Below are positions 7,063-17,585 of a stretch of DNA of 42,214 nucleotides, piece by piece. Source of the stretch: Zooshikella ganghwensis DSM 15267 (GTDB lineage Bacteria > Pseudomonadota > Gammaproteobacteria > Pseudomonadales > Zooshikellaceae); the NCBI RefSeq assembly GCF_000428585.1, contig NZ_AUAF01000035.1, positions 1-42,214 of the forward strand, written 5' to 3'. The position numbers and the translations under genes were made by a program. Each line of letters begins with the position of its first letter. Position 1 is the stretch's first letter. A model generated the notes under the pieces. That model saw nothing but the letters and a program-made list of their open reading frames with translations, was not told the DNA's origin and did no database searches.

Positions 7063-7800
7063 ATGCCGTCGATGGCTGTTATTGGGGGCACGGGGCTGAC
7101 GCAGTGGCCAGAATTGGAGCTAAAGGATACCGTTTCGCACGAAACTGTTTATGGTAATCCATCTGCGCCTATTACTATTGCCAAGTTAGGGAATGTTGAG
7201 GTTGCTTTCTTGGCACGCCATGGCTGTCCTCACCAGTTTGCGCCACATCGTATTAATTATCGAGCGAATATCGCTGCGTTAAAGAAGCTTGGCGTGAATC
7301 AGATTTTTGCCGTAAATGCGGTGGGGAGTATCTGCTCAGAAATACCACCTGAGAGTATTGTAATACCTGATCAAGTAATTGATTACACCTACGGCCGTGA
7401 ACATACTTTTTTTCCTGGCGATGATCAGCCAGTGCATCATATTGATTTTACTGAGCCTTTTAGCCCTAACTTGAGGGACCGGCTGTTGCAGACCGCTCAG
7501 GATATTCAGTTATCAGTTACAAAAAAAGCTGTATATGGTTGTACTCAAGGCCCACGTTTAGAAACGGTTGCCGAAATCAATCGTTTAGAGCGAGATGGCG
7601 TTGATATTGTTGGCATGACAGCTATGCCAGAGGCGGCCTTAGCGCGTGAGATGGAAATGGACTACGCGAGTATAGCCCTAGTTGTCAATATGGCGGCTGG
7701 ACGAAGCTCAGGGATTATAACCATGGATGAAATTGAGCTGGCGTTAGCTAAAGGTATGCAAAACGTTAAACGTCTATTGCTGGCGACCCTTAACCGATAA
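7063..7800 (+). CDS. S-methyl-5'-thioinosine phosphorylase (MTAP/PNP family)
   Basis: A 245-residue nucleoside phosphorylase with the N-terminal GGTG loop, the ARHG phosphate-binding motif, PHRINYRANIAALK and the late NMAAGRS. The position after nagZ, and the divergence from ordinary MTA phosphorylases, match P. aeruginosa PA3004, which is characterised as a methylthioinosine phosphorylase in a methylthioadenosine salvage route through deamination. The reaction would give hypoxanthine and 5-methylthioribose-1-phosphate. It begins three bases after the MscS stop. Methylthioadenosine phosphorylase activity (MtnP) is the alternative; the base-specificity residues would need alignment. Confidence 0.85.
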   Translation: MPSMAVIGGTGLTQWPELELKDTVSHETVYGNPSAPITIAKLGNVEVAFLARHGCPHQFAPHRINYRANIAALKKLGVNQIFAVNAVGSICSEIPPESIVIPDQVIDYTYGREHTFFPGDDQPVHHIDFTEPFSPNLRDRLLQTAQDIQLSVTKKAVYGCTQGPRLETVAEINRLERDGVDIVGMTAMPEAALAREMEMDYASIALVVNMAAGRSSGIITMDEIELALAKGMQNVKRLLLATLNR

Positions 7801-7841
7801 GTATTGGACTGACATACGGATTGATCTGATGCCATTAATGA

Positions 7842-8639
7842 TTATGAGGCGGGTTTTTCCTGTGACGGTAAAATAGGTGTCAACTTGATAATTACGCCAA
7901 TAACAGGGCTGTCAATGTAGTGCAGTGTTTTTGGCGTAACCACTTCGGTTTGCTGCAAACTGTAGTTGGCTTTCAGTTCGTAGCGCAGGTCATCTGGACT
8001 GGCTGAGGCTAGCCAGCGCTCCTCGGCAGTCATTTCTGCTTCATCCTCAAATTCCATAACATTCCAACGATGCTGGCGTGCGGCTTGCTGCTTGGTCGGG
8101 GCGCTTACTTCAAATGTGCGAAACCACAAGTCGACCTTGAGCTGGTAAACATGCTCAAAAGGTTGAATTTGTATGGTGCCAATAAGTTCGGGCTGGTCTT
8201 CATAGTACTGTCCACCCTCTATGCGGATAGGTTCAGCTTGTTGGTAGGGTTGCATCCAACCGGCATAGGTCAGCACAAAAAATGTGTGGTTGCGTTGTAG
8301 TTTTTGTACAGTTGTGGACAAGGTTTGTTGATCTTTCTGAAGTGCTGGATAAGTAGTACGGGCGGTTAAGTTGCTCCCAATGTTGCTCAGGGATTGATCA
8401 GAAAGGTAAGCGTAGTGTGTGGGAAGGGGGTGTTTATTGAGTGCGGGCCAGTTTTCCAGTGTATCTTCGTTAAACTCTTGCTGAACGATAATGACTTCGA
8501 CTTGCAGCCATTCGGGTAAAGGCTCTGTTAAGCTGTTTGCTGCAGGTTTGCTTGGTTGTGCTGTTGCCGCCAGGCAGGCAGCAACAGTCAACAGCGCTCC
8601 TGTTAGGATGAGTAATCGTGAGCATCCAATGCTTTGCAT
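7842..8639 (-). CDS. csiV: CsiV-family periplasmic protein
   Basis: A 265-residue exported protein with a signal peptide (SRLLILTGALLTVAACLAA). It has the CsiV-type N-terminal segment WLQVEVIIVQQE near residue 45 and a C-terminal Y-I-D-S-P-V-I-G-V-I-I-K-L-TP that matches the family's typical end. In Shewanella, CsiV binds peptidoglycan and is needed for full cell-shape or septal stability. Start ATG 8639 is preferred over the in-frame TTG at 8645; neither has a strong ribosome site. It is downstream of mfd on the same strand, as in Pseudomonas (PA3003-PA3002). Assignment rests on family pattern and synteny. Confidence 0.75.
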   Translation of the reverse strand: MQSIGCSRLLILTGALLTVAACLAATAQPSKPAANSLTEPLPEWLQVEVIIVQQEFNEDTLENWPALNKHPLPTHYAYLSDQSLSNIGSNLTARTTYPALQKDQQTLSTTVQKLQRNHTFFVLTYAGWMQPYQQAEPIRIEGGQYYEDQPELIGTIQIQPFEHVYQLKVDLWFRTFEVSAPTKQQAARQHRWNVMEFEDEAEMTAEERWLASASPDDLRYELKANYSLQQTEVVTPKTLHYIDSPVIGVIIKLTPILPSQEKPAS

Positions 8640-8768
8640 TTTCAAGTTGTTAGCTTATTCCATTCAATAATCACACCCTAAGCTTAGCCAGAGGCTAGTC
8701 AGTTTACCCATTAAAACAATGGATATGCCAAAAACAGTGAATACGCTCTTTAACAGTGATCACCGGGA

Positions 8769-11700
8769 CTAGCTTGCCAGCAGAGTCATAACCTGCTGGG
8801 TAGTTTTTAAGCGCAGATCAGGAGAAGGCATGTCTTCAAAATATTTAAAGATGGTCGCGCCTTCCAGTCGGTAGCGATAAGGGTGAGCCTGTACCAGTTG
8901 CACAATTTTTAATGGGTCTACTTGAGGTTCACTGCCAAACTCCAGACGACCCGTTTCTGCTCCAGTATCGATTTTATGGATACCGAGCTTTTGCGCTAAC
9001 AGCTTAAGCTCTGTTTGCCTGAACAGGTATTTCGTGGGCTCAGGTAATAAGCCAAAGCGGTCAATCAGTTCCACCTGCAGTTCTTCTAGTGACTCAGTGG
9101 TGGTGGCGTTTGCAATGCGCTTATACATCATCAGTCGGGTATGAACATCGGCAATGTAATCGTCAGGCAGTAAGGCGGGTACCCGTAAATTCACTTCAGG
9201 GCCTTGTTGTAAAGGTTTATCCAAGTCAGGGGTTTCACCTTTTTGAATGGATGCAACAGCACGCTCTAACATTTCCATATACAAGCTGAAACCCACAGAT
9301 TGAATCTGCCCACTTTGTTCATCACCTAGCAACTCACCAGCACCCCGTATCTCTAAGTCATGGGTCGCTAAGGTAAAGCCAGCGCCTAGTTCATCTGCTA
9401 CAGAGATAGCATCCAGGCGTTTTACGGCATCATCAGTGACTTTTTTCGATTCAGGCGTGAGTAAGTAAGCGTAAGCCTGGTGGTGGGAACGGCCAACCCG
9501 ACCACGTAACTGGTGCAGTTGTGCTAAACCAAATTTATCTGCCCGGTCGATAATGATGGTGTTAGCGCTTGGGATATCGATACCGGTTTCAATGATCGTA
9601 GTACACACCAGCAGATTGCTGCGCTTATGGTAAAAGTCAGACATGACTTGCTCTAGCTCTCGCTCCCGCATTTGCCCATGACCAATGGCAATACGAGCTT
9701 CGGGTACCAGCTCGGTAAGTTCTTCGGCGACTTTCTCAATGGTTTTGACTTCATTGTGTAAGTAATACACCTGCCCACCACGTAGCAGCTCACGGAGAAT
9801 GGCTTCTTTAATCAAGTGTGAGTCAGAGGGACGGACAAAGGTTTTTACCGATAACCGGCGTGCTGGTGGCGTAGCGATAATCGATAAGTCTCGCAGGCTG
9901 GCCATCGCCATATTTAAAGTACGTGGAATGGGGGTGGCGGTAAGGGTCAGTATATCGACTTCAGCGCGCAGGGCTTTTAACTGCTCTTTTTGGCGTACCC
10001 CAAACCGATGCTCTTCATCGATAATGATTAAGCCCAAGTTGCGGAAAGTGACAGACCCTTGTAACAGCTTGTGAGTTCCAATGACGATATCCACTTTGCC
10101 TTCTTCTAAGGCTGAAAGGGTTTGATTCACTTCTTTACTGCTACGAAAGCGTGAAAGTACCTGAATGTTAACGGGTAAATCGGCAAAGCGATCCTTGAAG
10201 CTTTCATAATGTTGCTGGGCGAGTAGGGTGGTGGGGACGAGGACGGCAACCTGCTTGCTGCCTTGCACGGCAATAAACGCTGCTCGCATCGCGACCTCGG
10301 TTTTACCAAAGCCCACATCACCACAGACCAGTCGGTCCATCGGTTGAGGCGAGGTCATGTCTTGTATGACGGCTTGAATAGCTGACTGCTGATCAGGAGT
10401 TTCCTCAAAAGGAAAGCTGCTGGCAAACTGCTCGTAGCTAAGCTCGGGCGCAGGAAAGGGAAAACCTTGTCGTGCTGCACGGCGGGCGTAAATATCTAAT
10501 AGTTCGGCGGCGACATCACGGGCTTTTTCGGCAGCTTTGCGCCGTGCTTTACTCCACTGTTCACTGCCTAGTTTGTGTAAGGGGGCTAACTCATCATCGG
10601 CGCCTGTGTAGCGGGAAATTAAATGGAGACTGGAAACCGGCACATAGAGTTTCGCTTCATCACTGTACTCCAGGGTTAAAAATTCAGCCGGGTGATCATC
10701 AATGGTGAGCGTTTGCAAGCCACGATACCGGCCTACGCCATGATCAATATGAACAACAGGCGCGCCTATTTTCAGCTCAGTTAAATTCTTAATGATCTGA
10801 TCACTTTGGTCTTGCTGTTTTCGACGGCGCCGGCGTTGTGCCACCCGCTGGCCAAATAACTCGGACTCAGTAATCAGACACAGGTTTTGATCGGTGAACC
10901 ATAAACCTTGATCAATAGGCGCCACGGTAATGCCAAAAGCGCTGCTGGTATCATCAGCAAAGGCGTGCCAGTGACTAAAAAATGTAGGGTTGATATTTAT
11001 TTTTTTAAGATGCTCTAGCAGTGTTTCCCTTCGACCTGCTGACTCAGCGCAAAATAGAATGCGAGGCTTGTGCTCAGCAATAAACGCTTTGAGTAAGTGT
11101 AGGGGTTGTTCATGGCGGGCATCCGTTGCCAAAGAGGGTAAGGGGGAACTGGCAAGGTTGGTACGCCCCGACTTTTCTTCAACGGTCTCTTTTTCAAGCT
11201 GCAGTCGCGGTAACTGACGACACGCTGAAAAAAACTCATTGCTAGGGACAAACACGCGATGCGGCGGCAGAATGGGTCGCCGAATATCATGACGACGACT
11301 TTCGTATCGATTACTGGCTTCTTGCCAAAAACGCTCAATGGCCGGTTCCACATTACCAAATAGGATGGCTTGAACCTGACTGGGTAAGTAGTCAAACAGG
11401 GTGGCGCACTCTTCAAAAAATAGCGGCAGATAATACTCTACACCTGCAGGGGCAATGCCATGAGTGACATCTTGATAAACTGGGCACTGTCTGAAGTCCA
11501 CATCAAATGTTGTACGCCATGCCTGCTTAAAATGATCAATCGCTTTGCGATTGAGTGGAAATTCTTTAGCGGGCAACAGGTGAAGTTCATTAAGCTTTTC
11601 TGTTGAGCGTTGTGTTTCAGGATCAAATAAACGTAGGGTTTCAATGGTGTCATCAAATAAATCAATACGTACTGGGGTTTCCAAACCCATTGGAAATATA

Positions 11701-12221
11701 TCCATAATACTGCCTCTTACCGCAAACTCACCGTGCTCATAAACCGTATCAACACAGCGGTAACCAGCACTTTCTAGGCGTTTACGCTCAGTTTCCAGGG
11801 CAAACTGGTCGCCAACCGTCAACATAAGGCTGTTTGCTTGTAAGTAGTTGCTGGGCGTAATGCGATGCATCAGGGTCGTGACCGGAACAATAAGAATACC
11901 TTGATGCACTTGGGGCAAACGGTAAAGGGTCAGTAATCGTTGTGAAATAATATCCTGGTGTGGGGAAAAGCTATCATAGGGGAGTGTTTCCCAGTCAGGA
12001 AAAGACAACACAGGAAGTGTGTTGTCGGCTAAAAACAACCCTAGTTCACGTTCAATCTGGTTCGCACTGGCCGTGTCTGGGGTAATGATCAGACTTAATC
12101 CATTAAATTGGTGAGCGGCTGTGGCGACAGCCCAGCTGGTTGTCGCACCCTGTAAGTTGCCAAGAAAACGTCGATCACCACGATGCGTGGGTAATTCCAG
12201 AGTCGTATGTTGAACGGTCAT
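8769..12221 (-). CDS. mfd: Transcription-repair coupling factor Mfd
   Basis: An 1150-residue ATP-dependent translocase that removes RNA polymerase stalled at lesions and recruits UvrA. The order is complete: N-terminal UvrB-homology domains (about 1-350), the RNA-polymerase interaction domain (VHIDHGVGRYRGL... with LEYSDEAKLYVPVSSLHL, about 480-550), and the RecG-like motor with Walker A GDVGFGKTEVAMR, the DEEH box in IIDEEHRFG, TATPIPRTL and the TRG region ending in GRSHHQAYAYL. The C-terminal inhibitory domain closes the protein. The length is normal and no breaks are visible. Confidence 0.98.
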   Translation of the reverse strand: MTVQHTTLELPTHRGDRRFLGNLQGATTSWAVATAAHQFNGLSLIITPDTASANQIERELGLFLADNTLPVLSFPDWETLPYDSFSPHQDIISQRLLTLYRLPQVHQGILIVPVTTLMHRITPSNYLQANSLMLTVGDQFALETERKRLESAGYRCVDTVYEHGEFAVRGSIMDIFPMGLETPVRIDLFDDTIETLRLFDPETQRSTEKLNELHLLPAKEFPLNRKAIDHFKQAWRTTFDVDFRQCPVYQDVTHGIAPAGVEYYLPLFFEECATLFDYLPSQVQAILFGNVEPAIERFWQEASNRYESRRHDIRRPILPPHRVFVPSNEFFSACRQLPRLQLEKETVEEKSGRTNLASSPLPSLATDARHEQPLHLLKAFIAEHKPRILFCAESAGRRETLLEHLKKININPTFFSHWHAFADDTSSAFGITVAPIDQGLWFTDQNLCLITESELFGQRVAQRRRRRKQQDQSDQIIKNLTELKIGAPVVHIDHGVGRYRGLQTLTIDDHPAEFLTLEYSDEAKLYVPVSSLHLISRYTGADDELAPLHKLGSEQWSKARRKAAEKARDVAAELLDIYARRAARQGFPFPAPELSYEQFASSFPFEETPDQQSAIQAVIQDMTSPQPMDRLVCGDVGFGKTEVAMRAAFIAVQGSKQVAVLVPTTLLAQQHYESFKDRFADLPVNIQVLSRFRSSKEVNQTLSALEEGKVDIVIGTHKLLQGSVTFRNLGLIIIDEEHRFGVRQKEQLKALRAEVDILTLTATPIPRTLNMAMASLRDLSIIATPPARRLSVKTFVRPSDSHLIKEAILRELLRGGQVYYLHNEVKTIEKVAEELTELVPEARIAIGHGQMRERELEQVMSDFYHKRSNLLVCTTIIETGIDIPSANTIIIDRADKFGLAQLHQLRGRVGRSHHQAYAYLLTPESKKVTDDAVKRLDAISVADELGAGFTLATHDLEIRGAGELLGDEQSGQIQSVGFSLYMEMLERAVASIQKGETPDLDKPLQQGPEVNLRVPALLPDDYIADVHTRLMMYKRIANATTTESLEELQVELIDRFGLLPEPTKYLFRQTELKLLAQKLGIHKIDTGAETGRLEFGSEPQVDPLKIVQLVQAHPYRYRLEGATIFKYFEDMPSPDLRLKTTQQVMTLLAS

Positions 12222-12336
12222 TGACTTACCAGTTTGTCCTACAAAAATTCAGATAATCTTTCCAACCACGCATCATACGCGAGATATGGGATATAACGCA
12301 CGCCGAGTATTAAGAATAACCCGTCACTGAGTTGCG

Positions 12337-12365
12337 TTGCCGGTAGCGAGCCTCGATAATATACG
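12337..12365 (+). promoter_or_regulatory. Candidate sigma-70 promoter for the GAPDH gene
   Basis: TTGCCG (12337-12342) and TATACG (12360-12365) are 17 bases apart, about 75 bases before the GTG start, within the divergent mfd/GAPDH spacer. Each hexamer matches consensus at four of six positions, so the call is tentative. Confidence 0.35.
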
Positions 12366-12440
12366 CGCTTATAACCTAGAGTGTGTATCGACAAAAAACA
12401 ATACCGTAGTGTATTGGCTAACAAATAAAGGTAAAAAATC

Positions 12441-13892
12441 GTGAATCAAAAAATACAGCATGACTGTTTCCAGGATTGGAAAAAACGTGAAGCGATGGCT
12501 GAGGCCATGATCCCGCTAATTGGCAAGCTGTATCGTGAGCACAATGTCGTGACTTCCATTTACAGCCGACAAATCATTAACCGCTCGGTCATTGATATTA
12601 TTAAAGCCCACCGTTTTGTTCGCCAGATTGAAGCAGAAGAACTGGCTATTGAAGACAGCTTCCCGATTCTCCAACTGCTCACGGATTTAAACTTAGGGCC
12701 AGCACATATTGATGTGGGCAAGTTAGCTATTAAATTCAAGAAGCAACAACAAACACAGGACCTGGCTACCTTTGTCCGTCAAGAGGTTGCAGATGTGATT
12801 GACAAACACCCTGGAGGCGATGGTAAAGGCCAGGATGTGGTGTTATACGGTTTTGGTCGTATTGGTCGTTTGGTGGCCAGAATATTAATTGAGCGTGCAG
12901 GGAGTGGTGATGGGCTAAACCTCAGAGCTATTGTGGTGCGTAAAGGCGGGGCTAAAAATGATTTACTTAAACGTGCCAGCCTCCTGCGCAGGGACTCTAT
13001 CCATGGCTCATTTGGCGGAACCATAACCATTGATGAAACCAATAATGCGATCATTGCCAATGGTACATTTATTCAAGTGATTTATGCCAATTCACCTGCT
13101 GAGGTAGACTATGCTCAGTATGGTATAGACAATGCTGTCGTGGTGGATAACACCGGTATTTGGCGTGATGAAGGAAGCTTATCCCAGCACCTTAAGTGTT
13201 CTGGTGTGAGTCGCGTGTTATTAACAGCTCCAGGCAAGGGCGAATTGAAAAATATTGTGCAAGGGGTGAATCATCAGTTAATTACCGCAGATGATAAAAT
13301 TGTGACGGCAGCTTCTTGTACGACCAATGCCATTGTCCCTGTGCTTAAAGCGGTTAATGATCAGTTTGGTATTGAACACGGTCATGTAGAAACCGTTCAC
13401 TCCTATACCAATGACCAGAATCTTATTGATAACTACCATAAGGCTGACCGCAGAGGCCGAAGTGCGCCGTTGAATATGGTAATTACGGAAACAGGAGCGG
13501 CGAAAGCGGTGGCCAAAGCGTTGCCAGAGTTGAAAGGTAAGTTGACCGGCAATGCGATACGTGTACCCACACCGAATGTTTCTTTAGCTATTCTTAATTT
13601 AACGTTGAATAAAGACACAACAGCTGATGAGCTTAATAATTACTTACGAGAAATTTCACTTTACTCAGAGCTGCAAAAGCAGATTGATTATGTCAACTCG
13701 CCAGAAGTAGTGTCGTCTGATTTTGTTGGTTCTCGCTATGCTGGCATTATTGATGGAGAGGCAACCATAGCAGACAACAACCGTTGTGTACTTTATGTGT
13801 GGTACGATAACGAGTACGGCTATAGTTTTCAGGTGAATCGAATACTGCAAACGTTGGCTAATATTCGTTATCCCATGTTTCCAAAACCATAA
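12441..13892 (+). CDS. Glyceraldehyde-3-phosphate dehydrogenase, long form
   Basis: A 483-residue GAPDH-type enzyme with a ~125-residue N-terminal extension ahead of the NAD-binding core (VVLYGFGRIGRLVARILIE near residue 133). The catalytic Cys in AASCTTNAIVPV is near residue 293, followed by HSYTNDQNLID and the C-terminal WYDNEYGYS. This long type matches Pseudomonas PA3001, which also lies next to mfd and nqr, and is distinct from the ~335-residue glycolytic form. It oxidises glyceraldehyde-3-phosphate or the reverse; the direction in vivo is unknown. The start is GTG with AAAGG about ten bases before it. A terminator follows. Confidence 0.93.
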   Translation: MNQKIQHDCFQDWKKREAMAEAMIPLIGKLYREHNVVTSIYSRQIINRSVIDIIKAHRFVRQIEAEELAIEDSFPILQLLTDLNLGPAHIDVGKLAIKFKKQQQTQDLATFVRQEVADVIDKHPGGDGKGQDVVLYGFGRIGRLVARILIERAGSGDGLNLRAIVVRKGGAKNDLLKRASLLRRDSIHGSFGGTITIDETNNAIIANGTFIQVIYANSPAEVDYAQYGIDNAVVVDNTGIWRDEGSLSQHLKCSGVSRVLLTAPGKGELKNIVQGVNHQLITADDKIVTAASCTTNAIVPVLKAVNDQFGIEHGHVETVHSYTNDQNLIDNYHKADRRGRSAPLNMVITETGAAKAVAKALPELKGKLTGNAIRVPTPNVSLAILNLTLNKDTTADELNNYLREISLYSELQKQIDYVNSPEVVSSDFVGSRYAGIIDGEATIADNNRCVLYVWYDNEYGYSFQVNRILQTLANIRYPMFPKP

Positions 13893-13901
13893 AATTTGAA
13901 T

Positions 13902-13934
13902 CAAAACCCTGTGGCTTTGCCATCGGGTTTTGTT
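13902..13934 (+). terminator. Intrinsic terminator after GAPDH
   Basis: CAAAACCC (13902-13909) pairs with GGGTTTTG (13925-13932). An inner TGGC/GCCA stem with a TTT loop extends the hairpin, and a T-rich tail follows. It ends the GAPDH transcript before the nqr promoter region. Confidence 0.85.
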
Positions 13935-13983
13935 CGCTGTTGCTCCGCAGTACCGCAAAATCTGAATAAATACGGCGTTATAG

Positions 13984-14013
13984 GTGGCATAATTTCGACT
14001 GCATCATTATAAT
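13984..14013 (+). promoter_or_regulatory. Candidate nqr operon promoter
   Basis: A perfect TATAAT (14008-14013) stands 18 bases after GTGGCA (13984-13989), which matches the -35 consensus at four of six positions. Transcription would start around 14020, about 245 bases before nqrA. Confidence 0.4.
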
Positions 14014-14235
14014 GCTGGCGATTTTTCTGTGGGGTAATAACTCTAATTAGCCTGATGATGCTCATGTGAACCGCATTGTAAGATATCCCTAGAAATGGGT
14101 TTTGACCTACAAGGCATTATGATTTTAACGTGAGCCTATGAGCTCATAAGTAAGTCATGCTTCTCAGCGCAACCACTTGACTGAACAATACAACAACAAG
14201 TGTCAGTCGTCCGTGATGGGTTAATTAGGGTAACC

Positions 14236-14247
14236 TTGAACGTTCAA
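14236..14247. promoter_or_regulatory. Perfect 12-bp palindrome just upstream of nqrA
   Basis: TTGAACGTTCAA is a perfect palindrome ending 19 bases before the nqrA start. Its place near the ribosome site suggests a possible operator, but no known regulator is assigned and chance cannot be excluded. Confidence 0.35.
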
Positions 14248-14266
14248 CCAGTGATAGGCATTACGT

Positions 14267-15610
14267 ATGATCAACATCAAACGGGGCCTTGATTTACCGA
14301 TCACAGGATCGCCACAGCAGTCCATTGATGCTGCACGTCGCCCAGTCCGCTCTGTAGCGGTGCTTGGCCGTGACTATGTTGGTATGAAACCAACCATGGC
14401 CGTTGCTGAAGGTGATCGGGTAAAGACAGGACAGGTTATCTTTTCTGATAAAAAAACACCGGGCGTACTTTATACTGCTCCTGCAAGTGGAGTAGTGACC
14501 GCGGTCAATCGAGGTGAAAAACGGGTATTCCAATCGCTTGTGATAGAAGTTGATGGTGATGATGCTGAAACATTTGCCAGCTATGAGCCAAAAAACTTTG
14601 ATCAACTGACACCAGCACAAGTACAGGAGAACCTGGTTCAATCTGGCTTATGGACAGCTTTCCGGACTCGTCCTTTCAGCAAAGTGCCAGCGCCAGATAC
14701 TAGGCCACACTCCATTTTTGTCACGGCAATGGATACCCATCCGTTGGCTGCAGACCCTGCTGTCATCATTCAAGAGTATCAAGATGACTTTGTGCAGGGG
14801 CTGAAAATTATTGCTAGGCTCACTTCAGGCAAAGTATTTGTTTGTCACGGTGACAATGCTTCAATTAATGTAGGGCAAGCGCCAGCCTCATTCCATAGTT
14901 TCTCTGGACCGCATCCTGCGGGCTTGCCTGGAACCCATATTCACTTCCTAGATCCTGTAGGCACTAACAAAACCGTTTGGCATATTGGCTATCAGGATGT
15001 CATTGCCATTAGCCGTCTGTTTACTACAGGTAAACTATGGGTAGAGCGCGTCGTATCACTGGCAGGCCCTCAAGTGACTAAGCCTCGGTTGGTAAAGACT
15101 CAGCTGGGCGCTAACCTCACTGACCTTGTTCAAGGTGAAGTTTCTGATAAGGCCAATCGTATAATTTCAGGCTCTATTTTTGGCGGCTCAACAGCTAAAA
15201 ATGAACTGGCATTTCTAGGTCGTTACCATAATCAGGTTGTGGTGCTTGAGGAAGGTTACAAGCGCGAATTCATGGGATGGTTGGCTGCTGGACAAGAAAA
15301 GCACTCAGTTATGAATGTGTTTTTATCCAAACTTTCAGCGAGCAAACGGTTTTCCTTTACCACTACAACCAATGGTAGTGTCAGAGCCATGGTGCCCGTG
15401 GGGAATTACGAAAAAATCATGCCACTGGATATTTTACCTACGCAGTTACTTCGGTCACTGATCGTTGGTGATACGGAAATGGCTCAAAAATTAGGCTGTT
15501 TGGAGCTTGATGAAGAAGATTTGGCATTGTGCAGCTATGTATGTGCTGGCAAATATGAGTACGGGCCAATCTTACGTGACAACCTGAATCGTATTGAGCA
15601 GGAGGGTTGA
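14267..15610 (+). CDS. nqrA: Na(+)-translocating NADH-quinone reductase subunit A
   Basis: NqrA (447 residues, normal length) is the soluble cytoplasmic subunit of the sodium-pumping NADH:quinone oxidoreductase and is linked to quinone interaction. Family hallmarks are the start [18 protein letters not shown], the [17 protein letters not shown] segment and the C-terminal [20 protein letters not shown]. It is the first gene of nqrABCDEF. Its TGA stop lies two bases before the nqrB start codon, inside the nqrB leader where GGAGG is shared. Confidence 0.98.
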   Translation: MINIKRGLDLPITGSPQQSIDAARRPVRSVAVLGRDYVGMKPTMAVAEGDRVKTGQVIFSDKKTPGVLYTAPASGVVTAVNRGEKRVFQSLVIEVDGDDAETFASYEPKNFDQLTPAQVQENLVQSGLWTAFRTRPFSKVPAPDTRPHSIFVTAMDTHPLAADPAVIIQEYQDDFVQGLKIIARLTSGKVFVCHGDNASINVGQAPASFHSFSGPHPAGLPGTHIHFLDPVGTNKTVWHIGYQDVIAISRLFTTGKLWVERVVSLAGPQVTKPRLVKTQLGANLTDLVQGEVSDKANRIISGSIFGGSTAKNELAFLGRYHNQVVVLEEGYKREFMGWLAAGQEKHSVMNVFLSKLSASKRFSFTTTTNGSVRAMVPVGNYEKIMPLDILPTQLLRSLIVGDTEMAQKLGCLELDEEDLALCSYVCAGKYEYGPILRDNLNRIEQEG

Positions 15611-15612
15611 AG

Positions 15613-16821
15613 ATGAGCTTGCGACAGTTTCTCGACAAAATAGAACCTAACTTTCATAAAGGGGGCAAGTACGAAAAGTGGTATGCGCTTTATGAAGCTG
15701 CAGATACTATTTTTTATACCCCTGGTAAAGTCACTGGTGGCACAGCACATGTCCGTGATGGTATTGACCTAAAGCGGATTATGATTACCGTTTGGTTTTG
15801 TGCATTTCCTGCTATGTTTTTTGGCATGTACAACGTGGGCTTGCAAGCACTGCAGGCGATGCCAACAGTAGGTGTTTCTGAAGTAGATGGTTTGCGTGGT
15901 GCATTTATCAGCCTGTTCAGCAGCTATGATGTTAATAGCTGGTGGGACTGTTTGATATACGGTGCAGCCTACTTTTTACCAGTTTATATCGTGACCTTCG
16001 TTGTCGGTGGTTTTTGGGAAGTATTATTTGCTTCAGTTCGTGGTCATGAGGTAAATGAGGGCTTCTTTGTAACCTCAATCTTATTTGCCTTGATCTTACC
16101 GCCAACCATTCCTTTATGGCAGGTTGCGTTGGGTATTTCCTTTGGTGTGGTAATTGGTAAAGAAGTTTTCGGCGGAACCGGTAAAAACTTTCTTAACCCA
16201 GCACTCACAGGGCGAGCTTTCTTATTCTTCGCTTATCCTGCGCAATTATCTGGTGATGCGGTTTGGACAGCAGTTGATAATTTCACAGGAGCAACAGCTT
16301 TAGGTGTAGCGGCTGCTGATGGTATGGACGCGCTGCAAAATACCTATACCTGGGCACAAGCTTTTGTCGGTACGATCCCTGGCTCAATTGGTGAGACTTC
16401 TACCTTAGCCATTATGCTAGGTGGCTTCGTGCTACTGATTACGGGTATTGCTTCTTGGCGGATTGTGTCTGGAGTGATGATTGGGATGATTGCCACATCA
16501 CTGCTATTCAATGCTATTTCCTCTGAATCCAATTATATGTTTGCCATGCCTTGGTACTGGCATCTGGTATTGGGTGGCTTTGCCTTTGGTATGTTCTTTA
16601 TGGCCACAGACCCTGTTTCAGCGTCAATGACGAATACAGGTAAATGGTACTTTGGTGGTTTGATTGGTGTAATGGTGGTGTTGATTCGGGTCATTAACCC
16701 CGCTTTCCCTGAAGGAATGATGTTAGCCATTCTATTTGCCAATCTGTTTGCGCCGTTAATTGACCATTTTGTGGTGCAAGCGAATATCAAGCGGCGGGAG
16801 GCGAGACTCAATGTCAGCTAA
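15613..16821 (+). CDS. nqrB: Na(+)-translocating NADH-quinone reductase subunit B
   Basis: NqrB, 402 residues, is a polytopic inner-membrane subunit with a covalently bound FMN, and it carries the sodium path and riboflavin-linked redox steps. The FMN-linked Thr lies in [10 protein letters not shown] near residue 222-226 (modified by ApbE). I see about ten hydrophobic helices and the conserved [14 protein letters not shown] near the N-terminus. Start ATG 15613 is chosen because GGAGG at 15601-15605 is seven bases before it; TTG 15607 is too close to that site. Confidence 0.97.
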   Translation: MSLRQFLDKIEPNFHKGGKYEKWYALYEAADTIFYTPGKVTGGTAHVRDGIDLKRIMITVWFCAFPAMFFGMYNVGLQALQAMPTVGVSEVDGLRGAFISLFSSYDVNSWWDCLIYGAAYFLPVYIVTFVVGGFWEVLFASVRGHEVNEGFFVTSILFALILPPTIPLWQVALGISFGVVIGKEVFGGTGKNFLNPALTGRAFLFFAYPAQLSGDAVWTAVDNFTGATALGVAAADGMDALQNTYTWAQAFVGTIPGSIGETSTLAIMLGGFVLLITGIASWRIVSGVMIGMIATSLLFNAISSESNYMFAMPWYWHLVLGGFAFGMFFMATDPVSASMTNTGKWYFGGLIGVMVVLIRVINPAFPEGMMLAILFANLFAPLIDHFVVQANIKRREARLNVS

Positions 16822-17584
16822 TGACTCAATCAAGAAAACGATTACCGTTTCTGTCCTGCTGTGCTTGGTCTGCTCTGTTTTAGTTTCCGGTGCAGCGGTA
16901 ATGTTGCGGGATACTCAGAAGCAAAACAAACAGCTGGATAAACAGCGTAGTATTCTGGAAATTGCGGGCTTGATGCAGCCAGACAAGTCTATTGCAGAGC
17001 AGTTTGCGGCGATTACCCCGAAAATTGTTGATCTGCAGTCAGGCCAGTTTACGGATGAGATTAATGCCAGTGGCTATGACCAGCGTAAAGCTGCAAAAGA
17101 CCCGAAGCAGTCTGACATCGTGCCAGCTGATCAGGATATTGCCAGCATTAAGCGCAAAGCGCATTACGCGACAGTTTATGTGGTAGAGAAAAACAATAGC
17201 ATTGATACCATCATTTTACCGGTTCATGGCTATGGACTCTGGTCAACAATGTATGGCTTTCTGGCCTTGAAAGGGGATACCAAAACGGTTGTGGGCTTTG
17301 GCTTCTATGATCAGGGAGAGACTCCTGGCCTGGGTGGTGAAGTGGACAACCCCAAATGGAAAGCGCTGTGGACTGGTAAAGAGGTGTTTGATGACCAGTT
17401 TAAAGTGAAGATTAACTTGGTCAAAGGTGCAGCGAACCCGAGTAATCCCAACTTTGACCACCAGGTTGATGGTTTAGCGGGAGCAACGCTAACCACACGT
17501 GGTGTTGAAAACCTGCTGCATTACTGGCTGGGTGAAAATGGCTTTGGACCTTTCTTGGCAAACTTAAGAGCGGGGAAAGCGTAA
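16811..17584 (+). CDS. nqrC: Na(+)-translocating NADH-quinone reductase subunit C
   Basis: NqrC, 257 residues, has one N-terminal membrane helix (residues 11-32) and an FMN-binding domain. The site [12 protein letters not shown] near residue 225 carries the Thr that receives FMN from ApbE. The segment [13 protein letters not shown] and [10 protein letters not shown] are also family hallmarks. The true start is ATG 16811, which overlaps the end of nqrB by 11 bases; GGAGG lies just before it. The upstream in-frame extension reads through nqrB and is not real. Confidence 0.97.
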   Translation: MSANDSIKKTITVSVLLCLVCSVLVSGAAVMLRDTQKQNKQLDKQRSILEIAGLMQPDKSIAEQFAAITPKIVDLQSGQFTDEINASGYDQRKAAKDPKQSDIVPADQDIASIKRKAHYATVYVVEKNNSIDTIILPVHGYGLWSTMYGFLALKGDTKTVVGFGFYDQGETPGLGGEVDNPKWKALWTGKEVFDDQFKVKINLVKGAANPSNPNFDHQVDGLAGATLTTRGVENLLHYWLGENGFGPFLANLRAGKA

Positions 17585-17585
17585 A

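Larger units (their letters stand above)
13893..14266. other. Intergenic region between GAPDH and nqrA
   Basis: About 370 bases without a gene. It holds the GAPDH terminator, a candidate nqr promoter near 13984-14013 and a 12-base perfect palindrome at 14236-14247. I see no small open frame with a ribosome site. The length suggests a regulated nqr leader of about 230-250 bases. Confidence 0.6.

Noticed and set aside
12239-12424. 61-codon minus-strand frame upstream of mfd
   Set aside because: No ribosome site, no recognisable motif, and it covers the region where the GAPDH promoter should be.
14102-14130. nqr promoter at TTGACC (14102)
   Set aside because: The 17-base partner is TTAACG, a poor -10; the TATAAT at 14008 is better.
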